In this document: positions 49,940-64,000 of the stretch, one piece after another
How the letters are laid out: every line of letters begins with the position of its first letter
How positions within the stretch are numbered: the first letter of the stretch is position 1
Assembly (NCBI RefSeq): GCF_023856365.1
Contig: NC_064548.1
Coordinates: 24,451,289 to 24,515,288, forward strand
Length of the DNA: 64,000 nucleotides
Reading direction: 5' to 3'
Source of the DNA: Brienomyrus brachyistius
Taxonomy: Eukaryota > Chordata > Actinopteri > Osteoglossiformes > Mormyridae
Made by a program: the position numbers and the translations under genes
Notes under the pieces: model-generated
What the model was told of the DNA's origin: nothing
The model's input: the letters and a program-made list of their open reading frames with translations, nothing else
Databases searched by the model: none

Positions 49940-51318
49940 TCAGTGTGGTGCTCTTGTGAGGGGGTGGGGGTGAGGCGGGAGTGAGTGTGGTGCTCTTGTG
50001 AGGGGGTGGGGGTGAGGCGGGGGGTGAGTGTGGTGCTCTTGTGAGGGGGTGGGGGTGAGGCGGGGGTGAGTGTGGTGCTCTTGTGAGGGGGTGGGGGTGA
50101 GGCGGGGGAGAGTGTGGTGCTCTTGTGAGGGGGTGGGGGTGAGGCGGGAGTGAGTGTGGTGCTCTTGTGAGGGGGTGGGGGTGAGGCGGGGGTGAGTGTG
50201 GTGCTCTTGTGAGGGGGTGGGGGTGAGGCGGGGGTGAGTGTGGTGCTCTTGTGAGGGGGTGGGGGTGAGGCGGGGGAGAGTGTGGTGCTCTTGTGAGGGG
50301 GTGGGGGTGAGGCGGGGGTGAGTGTGGTGCTCTTGTGAGGGGGTGGGGGTGAGGCGGGGGTGAGTGTGGTGCTCTTGTGAGGGGGTGGGGGTGAGGCGGG
50401 GGTGAGTGTGGTGCTCTTGTGAGGGGGTGGGGGTGAGGCGGGGGTGAGTGTGGTGCTCTTGTGAGGGGGTGGGGGTGAGGCGGGGAGTGAGTGTGGTGCT
50501 CTTGTGAGGGGGTGGGGGTGAGGCGGGAGTGAGTGTGGTGCTCTTGTGAGGGGGTGGGGGTGAGGCGGGGAGTGAGTGTGGTGCTCTTGTGAGGGGGTGG
50601 GGGTGAGGCGGGGGAGAGTGTGGTGCTCTTGTGAGGGGGTGGGGGTGAGGCGGGGGTGAGTGTGGTGCTCTTGTGAGGGGGTGGGGGTGAGGCGGGAGTG
50701 AGTGTGGTGCTCTTGTGAGGGGGTGGGGGTGAGGCGGGGGTGAGTGTGGTGCTCTTGTGAGGGGGTGGGGGTGAGGCGGGGGTGAGTGTGGTGCTCTTGT
50801 GAGGGGGTGGGGGTGAGGCGGGGAGTGAGTGTGGTGCTCTTGTGAGGGGGTGGGGGTGAGGCGGGAGTGAGTGTGGTGCTCTTGTGAGGGGGTGGGGGTG
50901 AGGCGGGGGTGAGTGTGGTGCTCTTGTGAGGGGGTGGGGGTGAGGCGGGAGTGAGTGTGGTGCTCTTGTGAGGGGGTGGGGGTGAGGCGGGAGTGAGTGT
51001 GGTGCTCTTGTGAGGGGGTGGGGGTGAGGCGGGGGTGAGTGTGGTGCTCTTGTGAGGGGGTGGGGGTGTGGCGGGGGTGAGTGTGGTGCTCTTGTGAGGG
51101 GGTGGGGGTGAGGCGGGAGTGAGTGTGGTGCTCTTGTGAGGGGGTGGGGGTGAGGCGGGAGTGAGTGTGGTGCTCTTGTGAGGGGGTGGGGGTGAGGCGG
51201 GAGTGAGTGTGGTGCTCTTGTGAGGGGGTGGGGGTGAGGCGGGGGTGAGTGTGGTGCTCTTGTGAGGGGGTGGGGGTGAGGCGGGAGTGAGTGTGGTGCT
51301 CTTGTGAGGGGGTGGGCC
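49940..51318. repeat. 42-bp G-rich minisatellite, about 33 copies
   Basis: The plus-strand unit contains gtggtgctcttgtgaggggg followed by tgggggtgaggcggg. Most units are 42 bp, with a few 43-bp ones. As 42 is divisible by 3, the minus strand shows a frame of about 480 codons of a 14-residue Pro/Thr/Ser repeat (KSTTLTPASPPPPH). The 43-bp units shift phase but stay open. This is not a credible gene: it has no start context, no splice sites, and the repeat is nearly identical. G-runs in each unit could form G-quadruplexes. Confidence 0.97.
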
Positions 51319-51690
51319 CAGTCTGTTTAGCAGTGTGACAGACTGGGGATAGAAGCTATTAGACTGTAACACTCACTAGATGGCACACCTATGAAGAGGT
51401 TGGGTTCGGGGTGGGTTGAGTCCAGGGAAGGTAAGGTGTATTTCTTTATGTGACTTGGGACTAGTCGTTCAAAGCACTTCATGATTATGGGGGTCTGGGC
51501 CACTGGACGACAGTCATTCAGGGACCTGACTTCTGCCTGGTTTGGATCAGGTATAATGGTAGCAGTCTTGAGACAGGTGGGAACGACGGCCTGTTCTAAG
51601 GAGATGTTGAGCAGGCTGGTAAACCCTGTCGCCAGATGTGCCCCCCCAAGGACTGACAGTGGAAAGGATTGAAATTTCATAAATTTGGAA
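51310..51690 (-). pseudogene. LINE (L2/Rex-like) fragment, internally deleted
   Basis: The minus-strand frame has QAVVPTCLKTATIIPDPNQ, LNDCRPVAQTPIIMKCFERL and SLDSTHPEPN, the N-terminal reverse-transcriptase region of fish non-LTR retrotransposons. About 60 bp further on, in another frame, is NSFYPQSVTLLNR, which resembles the extreme C-terminus of the same class of ORF2. Most of the reverse transcriptase is therefore deleted. The C-terminal piece runs straight into the 42-bp minisatellite. Confidence 0.75.
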
Positions 51691-51703
51691 ATACATATAT
51701 TCA

Positions 51704-52060
51704 GGGGGGCGGCATGGTGGTGCAGTGGTTAGCACTGTTGCCTCACACCTCTGGGACCCGGGTTCGAGTCTCCGCCTGGGTCACATGTGTGCGGAGTTTG
51801 CATGTTCTCCCTATGTCGCCGTGGGGTTTCCTCCGGGTACTCCGGTTTCCCCCCACGGTCCAAAGACATGCTGAGGCTAATTGGAGTTGCTAAATTGCCC
51901 ATAGGTGTGCATGTGTGCGTGAATGGTGTGTGAGTGTGCCCTGCGATGGGCTGGCCCCCCATCCTGGGTTGTTCCCTGCCTCGTGCCCAGTGCTTCCGGG
52001 ATAGGCTCCGGACCCCCCGCGACCCAGTAGGATAAGCGGTTTGGAAAATGGATGGATGGA
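51704..52060 (+). mobile_element. full-length tRNA-derived SINE
   Basis: The head contains a box-A-like TGGTGCAGTGGTTAGC and box B GGTTCGAGTCT (51761-51771). A conserved body follows (GTTTGCATGTTCTCCC, CTCCGGGTACTCCGG), then the 3' part GATAAGCGGTTTGGAAAATG and a GGAT tail. Target-site duplication: catatattca at 51694-51703 and catatactca at 52061-52070 (one mismatch). Confidence 0.92.
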
Positions 52061-52100
52061 CATATACTCAGTCCTAGTTTGAGTAGAAAAAAACTGCATT

Positions 52101-52480
52101 ATCCATCCATCCATCCATCCATCCATTTTCCAAACCGCTTATCCTATTGGGTCGTGGGGGGTCCAGAGCCTATCCCGGAAGCAATGGGCACGAGGCAGGG
52201 AACAACCCAGGATGGGGGGCCAGCCCATCGCAGGGCACACTCACACACCATTCACTCACACATGCACACCTACAGCAACTCCAATTAGCCTCAGCATGTC
52301 TTCGGACTGTGGGGGGAAACCAGTGTACCCAGAGGAAGCTGGAGTACCCGGAGGAAACCCCACGACGACATGGGGAGAACATGCAAACTCCACACACATG
52401 TGACCCAGGCGGAGACTCAAACCCGGGTCCCAGAGGTGTGAGGCAACAGTGCTAACCACTGCACCACCATGCCACCCCCT
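52101..52480 (-). mobile_element. second full-length SINE, opposite orientation
   Basis: The minus-strand copy of the same family has its (ATCC)n tail at 52101-52125 and its tRNA-like head near 52400-52480. It is flanked by a perfect duplication aaactgcattat (52091-52102 and 52481-52492, overlapping the tail by two bases). With the plus-strand neighbour it forms an inverted repeat of about 360-380 bp with a 40-bp spacer. Confidence 0.92.
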
Positions 52481-53055
52481 AAACTGCATTATATTAATAG
52501 AATTAAGAACAACAACAACAACAATAATAATCTGTATTTATATAGCACCTTTTATACCTGAAATGCAGCTCAAAGTTCTTTACCAGGCCTCGGCTACATA
52601 CTCAGCTGCTCCTTTGCTGAACATCTGCTGAATCTCACTTCTGCTCTCTACAGGCCTATGTTTTCAGCTCCAAGTTATGCAGATATCCGAAGACATGCAC
52701 AACTGTGTTGGCTGGCATCGCTGAATTTTCCGTGGCATGCCTGTATATGTACAGTGATGGGCTGTGGACCCTTTCTGTCCATTGTAAGATAAGCCATTGA
52801 AAGATGCATGGATTAATTAATTCAGTAGGTGGCGACAGCGAATATTGTAAAATTTCCTCCTGTGGTCTGTTCAAGGCAAAACGCCTTTTCTTAACAGACC
52901 AGCTTTGTTAGGCTTGGATTACATTTTTTATTTAGTTTTTATTTTTATATTATTTTCGTTTGAAATCCAGTTTAGTTTGAGTTCGTTTTTTGTGTGGTTT
53001 CATTAGTTTTTATTCTCCATTTTAAAGATATATTTATATTTAATTGTTATATACA

Positions 53056-53190
53056 ACTATGATGGGCTGGCCCCCCATCCTAGGTTGTTCCCTGCCTACT
53101 GCCCATAGCTTCCGGGATAGGCTCCGGACCCCCCGCGATACAAAAGGATAAGCGGTTTGGAAAATGGATGGATGGATGGATGGGTGGATG
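53056..53190 (+). mobile_element. 5'-truncated SINE with target-site duplication
   Basis: Starts at GATGGGCTGGCCCCCCATCC and ends in (GGAT)n. It is flanked by ttatataca at 53047-53055 and 53191-53199. 5' truncation plus duplication is the mark of target-primed reverse transcription. Confidence 0.88.
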
Positions 53191-53199
53191 TTATATACA

Positions 53200-54317
53200 G
53201 TTGATGCTTTTGCATCGCGACTTACACGATAACGGTTTCAATATATCGCAGGGTTAGCATAAGAAATGAAATAGGATTTTTTTGGGAGTTTTGCTGCAGA
53301 CACAGAAAGAGTTTTGTAACTCGTAAATGCGTAAAATCTGTGTACAGTGCTGGTTTTGAAGACGCCATCCGTGTGATATCTCACAGTGATCGTTGTATCT
53401 CGCGTGTCTCCTGTCTTTTTTATGTGGCTTGCCCAGGGCACCAAAACAATTACGTGGTTTTCCCAGATCGCGGGGGGCTGCACCCCTAAGCCCCACGGAA
53501 GGTTCGACTGTATTTTAATTTTACTTTAAGTTTTAGTATTTTTATTTCTAGGGAGAGTCTGGAAGTTGTGAAACTATTTTATGTTTCTGATCTTCACAGA
53601 ATTGTCAGGTAGGCATAGAATTAAATACGCGAAAGCAGACACTTTTTGGGAAATGATTTAGAAAAATCTCGTGAAAGCCATTTGCTCAAACAAATATCTT
53701 TTTCTATTAGCTGCATATCTCTTTAAAATGTTCTGTGTGGACATTTAAACAATTTCTGTAATATTTAAGAATGAAATGGGATTAAGACATAGAGAGGCAC
53801 CTCTCATTTCTTGATGAGCTTGTTTGGGTAAAGTGGAGCACTTCTGCAAAAGTGGGTTGGCGTTTTTCGTATAGAAGGAACATATACTTTAATTACACAA
53901 AGCAACGTTTTATTGACCGAGAAAATAAACCATAAATAAATTCATTGTAACATTTTGTTCCCAAGATCCAACTACTTCAAATAAGTAATTGTTTTCTGTC
54001 TTACTTGCGCTACACAGCATATCTTGAAATTCTGAACACAACGATTATAAACATCACACCAATGAAAGCAGTTTTTGAAGCCCAAGCCGTGTTGTGCTAT
54101 GATTGTAGCATTGCTTGTCTTCATTGGTTGTTGATTTACACAGTAACACAGGGCAAAACGTTTGCTGAACTCACTCTACTAATGTTCTCAAAATGAGATA
54201 TATATTTTCCAAGTATTATTAATCGTAATTAAAGATAAACAAATAATTACTATAGTTTCTGACTCAATATTTATAACTTTCATTTAGTTGTGTTTGTTGC
54301 ATATCTTATTTCATTTC
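53200..54317. other. intergenic, no gene recognised
   Basis: AT-rich, with no recognisable exon or repeat family. Confidence 0.45.
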
Positions 54318-55401
54318 TGTCAGAGTCAGCACCAGTCTATCGTGTCCCTTTTCCCTCATGGTCCTCTTATTTTGTCATGTTCCTAATGTTTTCTGTTTTC
54401 GTTAATAAACCCCTTCAGTTCCCATGAGTCGCAAGTGGGTCGTCCACATCCCTGTTCTTGCCTGCACCATGCCTCATCCCAGTGCCAAACCTGCCTGGAT
54501 CCCTGACAGAATGAACTGCTTTGGACCGGGTAACCACACAGCAGGAGTGAAACATGAAACAATTGATGATGATGATGATGATGATGAAAACCCTTTATTG
54601 CTGTTGCAATACACCATGTCACTAGTCACAAGTACCAGTGGAAAAAAAAACTGACCATCAACCAACCATACATATACACAAAACATCACAGTCAGGGGGT
54701 AGACCGGTTGGGAGACGGGCAGAGAGAAGAAAAGAAACAGAATATCATGAGGAGAGAGGAGGAGAATAAAAAACATCCCCCAGACTGTACTCCAGTGGGG
54801 AGGACATTGTAGGAACTGAAAAAAAAACACCTCAGCAACATAAGCACATGGTCACTACACCTTACAACATAAAAATGACACGACTTGCAATGGGTGGCGG
54901 AAATGGGGAGGTGGAGGTAGTCCAGCATAGACAGACAGCCATCCGGTCCTGCCAATCTCCCTGATTAACCAATCAGGGAGAACACAAAGGAACTAACCCA
55001 AGAAAAGAGGCAAGAGGTGAAACTATTAAAACAAGGAACTCAGAAAGTAAACTGGGAAACTAAGAAACTGACAAAAAAAACAAGGAAAACAGAATCTAAC
55101 ACCAGGGAATAAGAAAGACAGGTAAAACACAACCAAGGCACAAAGCAAGAAACCAAAACAGAAAACAAACCACAAAATCACGGGAATTAGAAAAACTGAT
55201 GAAACTAATTAAACAAAACACAAAAACAGAGGAGGCGGGATTTGAACACACAACAAAGGGGTTAATACATAGCCACAGACTCAGCTGACAGGGAGCAGGG
55301 GAAAACAAAGGGTGACAGGAGGGACAGGATGGCCAGCGACACCTGCTGGCCAAATGGGGAAGGGATACGAAAGACTGGGACAACAGGTGCTGACCCTGAC
55401 A
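54318..55401. mobile_element. 1,084-bp element with terminal inverted repeats and 5-bp duplication
   Basis: The left end is TGTCAGAGTCAGCACC. The right end reverse-complemented is TGTCAGGGTCAGCACC. Similarity continues inwards for about 45-50 bp (AGTCTATCGTGTCCC against AGTCTTTCGTATCCC). atttc lies directly outside both ends (54313-54317 and 55402-55406). Inside are a (GAT)n run (about 54563-54588), an AATAAACC motif near 54401 and a long A-rich right half, with no transposase. It may be a non-autonomous DNA transposon or a rearranged LTR-derived element (TG...CA ends). Confidence 0.65.
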
Positions 55402-55406
55402 ATTTC

Positions 55407-56400
55407 AGTTTACGGATTTTTTTTCTTGCAGTTTTAGTTTTTGTTACCGATAACGCTGGACTGGCAGACGTATTCTCGGGGGATGTCTATAAATACTGCA
55501 TGCATTAACATTAAAAATGCATGCGCGCATTTTCCTTCATGGTGTGTCTTTGTTCCTGGGTTCAGGAGGAGAGATCAGAAGTGGGAAGAGACAGCCCACG
55601 GAGGCACTGCAGCATATTGTGGGCTGCAAAGAATCTTCACTGCTGCTCGTGTGGGTGAGAGCCGCTGTTCAGCAAGATGAGTGCGACTTGTGAGGACAGT
55701 ATGACTTGCTGCTTGCCAGGAAATCAGCAGCTATATTTATTTTCAGTTATCTTCCACTGTCATATTGGCAGTGCTTGGCGTAGGCATTCTGCCATTTTTG
55801 CTGCATTGCCAGAATTTGCTACCGTAGCAAAAAATCTATCGCTCAGTTTTTGCTAATTTGCCAAAATACCCATAGTTTTGAATGGACATTTGTATAAGGA
55901 TACGCACATATGTCATCAAAAGTAACTTTCTTATACATTAAAAAGGGATTGCAATTTTTTACAGTGTTGTGTAATGGACGTAATAAACACAAATATCAAC
56001 ATGAATTATTATTTCATCATTCATGGAATGTTTTATCACATCTCTAATAAAGTAGACCTACCTATGCACTTCAACAATTAATTAATTTTTCATAAAATAC
56101 ATTTATGAGAAAAATACATGCATATTTCACAAACTGATTGTACTGATTTTGTATTTTGTATAATGACTTTGTATAATCATACGCCTTAATAGTTTAGAAT
56201 TATTCGCCCAACCATACAAATATGGGTTAATTCACTGACTGTCTGTCTTTAGCTGCCCAAGTATAATGTAAGCTATAATATAATGTACACTGCAGGTCCA
56301 TAATTTGTATAATTCCATATTTTGCTTACAGCATGTACAGTTTTCAATATAGGCTAGTTCGACTTTTGGTTTATCCCTGTTAATTTTTCATCAAGCCTAT
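55407..56400. other. AT-rich intergenic sequence upstream of psmd14
   Basis: No exon or repeat family recognised, apart from local A/T-rich low complexity at 56.0-56.3 kb. Confidence 0.5.
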
Positions 56401-56419
56401 TATCCGATAGATACAAACT

Positions 56420-56647
56420 CTGCCTGCCACTTCCCGACTGGCAGGCCAGGCGCGTGGCGTACCAGTCTAGCGTTTTTTACCGGATCTCGCGACCCGGAGG
56501 GGCGGGCTCCACGCGCTGCCCCCGGATACGTTCCTGGCGCAGCCGCCCGCCGTGTTGAATGAAATCCGGCTGATTCATTGCGGGCTTCGTCGAGTTTTTT
56601 CAACGCGGAGTCTTTGTTTGTTCCGCTTTCAGGGGGGTTTAATACAG
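56420..56647 (+). promoter_or_regulatory. psmd14: psmd14 CpG-rich promoter and probable non-coding exon 1
   Basis: A sharp rise in CpG (ggcgcgtggcg, ctcgcgacccgg, gcagccgcccgccgtg) directly follows AT-rich DNA. It is the only island 5' of the coding exons. A candidate donor ACAG|GTATTG sits at 56,647/56,648. The first coding exon begins with four untranslated bases after an acceptor, so an upstream non-coding exon is required. Its exact limits are inferred. Confidence 0.5.
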
Positions 56648-58026
56648 GTATTGGAGATTTATTAGTATAACAGATAAATTTCTCTTCTCGTGGGTCAGAT
56701 TTGATGGCGGCGGACTTCTGTGTTAAAGCAATAATGGACGAATTTATAGCGGATACCGCAAGTGTTAGCCGGCTCTGTTAGCATGCTAGTGCGCTAACGT
56801 TAGCATGAACGCCTTTAGCATGAACTGGCTAATTAGCTGACTGGTTATTCGGGACGCACTCATATGACTTTACTAAAATATTAATGCAGATTTCCGCGGG
56901 TCAAGAACTATGCTGCCAATATCTAAAACTCTGGGGCTATCTAGTACAGGGCCGCGTCGGTGGTTGTTCGCCTCCCTGCTAGCTGACATCTGCACTGTCA
57001 CTCCTTGTTAATGCCGTGGAAGAATATCAACAAACTAATAAAGGCTTTCAATAAATCAAATAAATCAACGAATAGTGAGTTTGCGAACTCGAAAAAAAAG
57101 CGAGGCATTTTTGGCGAAAATTACAGGGGGAAAGTAAGCTGTCAGGGACTTAATGTGTTATCGTTGGTTTTGCTTCTCCGTTAGCCCGACTAGCTTTTGA
57201 GGATTGATATTGGAATGAAATACAAGCGATTAATACATGCACATAGATGTATATAAGGCTGTGCCGGTAGTGCAGTTTATGAATTTGTAAGGTAATGCTT
57301 ACTGTACATATACCATGAATTGCAGATGAAAATTCACTCCTCTTCTTAGTTCTTTGAGGTTAATGTCTTGAGTTTATATAGTTGTCTCTCATCGTTAATA
57401 ACTATTTCTCTGGTAATAAGAATGCAGTGTATGAAGTGATTAAGATGGCTGCTCTACCTTCCGACGAGTTTTACAAAAAAACCGTCTTAATTCAGTCCTT
57501 GACTCTTCCAGGAATTGCAGTTAATCGCTTTTTAATCAACGTTATTCTGCGCTCATGTATATGATTAAGATTAAACGTTTTTTATTTGCTAATGAACATA
57601 TTGATAGAATGGACACCTTCAGCTGTTTCTGACAGTGTCTCGGTTACTTGACCATTATGATTATTTGCAGACCGCAGTTGTTGGAATGGATGTGTTCATT
57701 AGTGGCATTTGGAAGCGTAACCCAGCAGCTGCCCGGCAGCGCCCCTCGCTGCCACCCCCAGACCTCGCTTTTGGTGTGGGTCAGACTCGGGCATGTTTAC
57801 TGGCCGATCTGTCAAACTCCACGTGAGGAGGTGGAGAAGGGCGGCTGCATGGTTTCGAAGCATTGCCCTGGGGGTAGACAAGACCTCATGTTTGTTTGTT
57901 AGGCAGGTTATTTTGACATCGGCGAACAGTACGTTGTGGTTTGATGTCTTCGGAGCCTCCAGTGACTTGTAGATATGCTCATGACGATTTGTTTTGTGCC
58001 TGTTTGCTGCTTCTCCCTGCAGAATC

Positions 58027-63365
<5,339 letters not shown>

Positions 63366-63445
63366 TGCCTGTCTGTACATTATATTGTTTTTTTTTTTTT
63401 TTTTTGTGCTTTTCCTTTGGAAATAAACATTTAAAAAGTCTGAAC
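63366..63445 (+). terminator. psmd14: psmd14 3' UTR and polyadenylation signal
   Basis: A short 3' UTR with a T-run at 63389-63405 and AATAAA at 63422-63427. Cleavage would fall about 15-25 nt later, giving a 3' UTR of only about 80 nt unless a distal site is also used. Confidence 0.75.
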
Positions 63446-64000
63446 TTGGACTGAGATTGCTGGTTTCCTGCATATGTAATTTCTACATTAAAATTGACCC
63501 TTTGCCCAGACCTGTCCTCCACGGTTCCGGAACTCGTGCTCATCTACTCGTTTGTTTTCGGCGACCTGCTAACCCTGATTGGAATCTACGCCCTCAAGCC
63601 TGTTTCTGCGATTTCTAAATGTTTTTACTTTGGACCTGAAACTCCTAGTCAGGTGACTTTGCAAATAATGGCTTCAGTACGTAAGTGAGCTGCATTAATA
63701 GCTGCATTAATAGCAGCGTGCACGCTGTGTCCCGGGGTGTGGCATACTGCTGCTGAACTGTGTGTCTGAAGGGCACAGGGACAGGCTGCTCAAATAATAA
63801 AATACACATGTATCGTTTTAACTGAGTCCTGGTATTTATAGTGTTGTTGCTGTCACATTCACAGCAGTAACATGCATGACATTTATGTCACGGCTTTTGA
63901 TGTGTTCTTAAAGGCCTTGTAATATGTCTGTTGTCTTGTCTTTTAGTTTATGGTTGGGCCAAAGTAATGCAAGATTTCTCTCAGTTGTTTTTTTTTTAAA
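63446..64000. other. downstream of psmd14, no gene recognised
   Basis: A 64-codon plus-strand frame (63,494-63,688) has a hydrophobic stretch but matches nothing I know. T-rich to the right edge. Confidence 0.45.

Noticed and set aside
49930..51372. 480-codon minus-strand open frame rich in Pro, Thr and Ser
   Set aside because: It is translation of a 42-bp minisatellite. Units are nearly identical at DNA level, there is no splice or promoter signal, and its N-terminal codons come from a LINE fragment.
57635..57902. Open frames in the first psmd14 intron
   Set aside because: No homology and no need for an extra coding exon, as psmd14 is complete at 310 codons without them.
63494..63688. 64-codon frame with a hydrophobic stretch after psmd14
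   Set aside because: No recognisable homology. It could be retroelement debris or a chance frame.

Overview
The window is nuclear DNA from a ray-finned fish, very probably a teleost. The evidence is intron-rich genes with vertebrate-type splice sites, CpG-rich promoter-like islands, abundant CA/GT microsatellites, and a tRNA-derived SINE ending in GGATAAGCGG...(GGAT)n of a kind common in teleost genomes. There are also several short palindromic DNA-transposon remnants. I cannot name the species. No prokaryotic, plasmid, phage or CRISPR features are present.

Two protein genes are supported. On the minus strand, from the left edge to about 34.1 kb, lies rbms1, which encodes an RNA/single-stranded-DNA-binding protein with two RRM domains. 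Ten coding exons (309 codons) are visible at 1,268-33,899. The last roughly 100 codons and the 3' UTR lie beyond the left edge. The gene has at least two supported 5' ends. The distal one encodes [13 protein letters not shown]..., and an internal alternative first exon at 21,053-21,103 encodes [18 protein letters not shown] third possible first exon lies at 27,296-27,361. Exon 7 has tandem donors 9 nt apart that would add or omit Val-Arg-Leu.

On the plus strand, 58,027-63,365 is psmd14 (Rpn11), the JAMM deubiquitinase of the 26S proteasome lid. All ten coding exons are present and splice to exactly 310 codons, with Glu52, His113, His115 and Asp126 intact. A CpG-rich promoter and probable non-coding first exon lie near 56.4-56.65 kb, and a polyadenylation signal is at 63,422.

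The two genes are head to head, separated by about 22 kb (34.1-56.4 kb). I recognise no protein gene in this gap, including TANK, which lies between RBMS1 and PSMD14 in human. The gap is rich in repeats: a TGTCC-type minisatellite (39.35-39.81 kb), long GT/CA/AT microsatellites, and a MITE (43.5 kb). It also holds a 42-bp G-rich minisatellite (49.94-51.32 kb) abutting a wrecked LINE, and two SINEs inserted tail to tail with target-site duplications (51.7-52.5 kb). A further truncated SINE lies at 53.1 kb and a 1,084-bp terminal-inverted-repeat element at 54.3-55.4 kb.

The rbms1 introns contain a 31-bp minisatellite (7.67-8.24 kb) and a decayed array of about 45-bp units with an alternating two-unit structure (14.68-15.29 kb). 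Several CpG-rich patches and AT-rich stretches there could hold regulatory elements. I found no convincing wholly new gene system. The most useful non-obvious results are the alternative rbms1 first exon(s), the tandem-donor microexon, the decayed two-unit tandem array, and the TIR element with a 5-bp duplication. All homology statements are from memory of protein families and need a database check.
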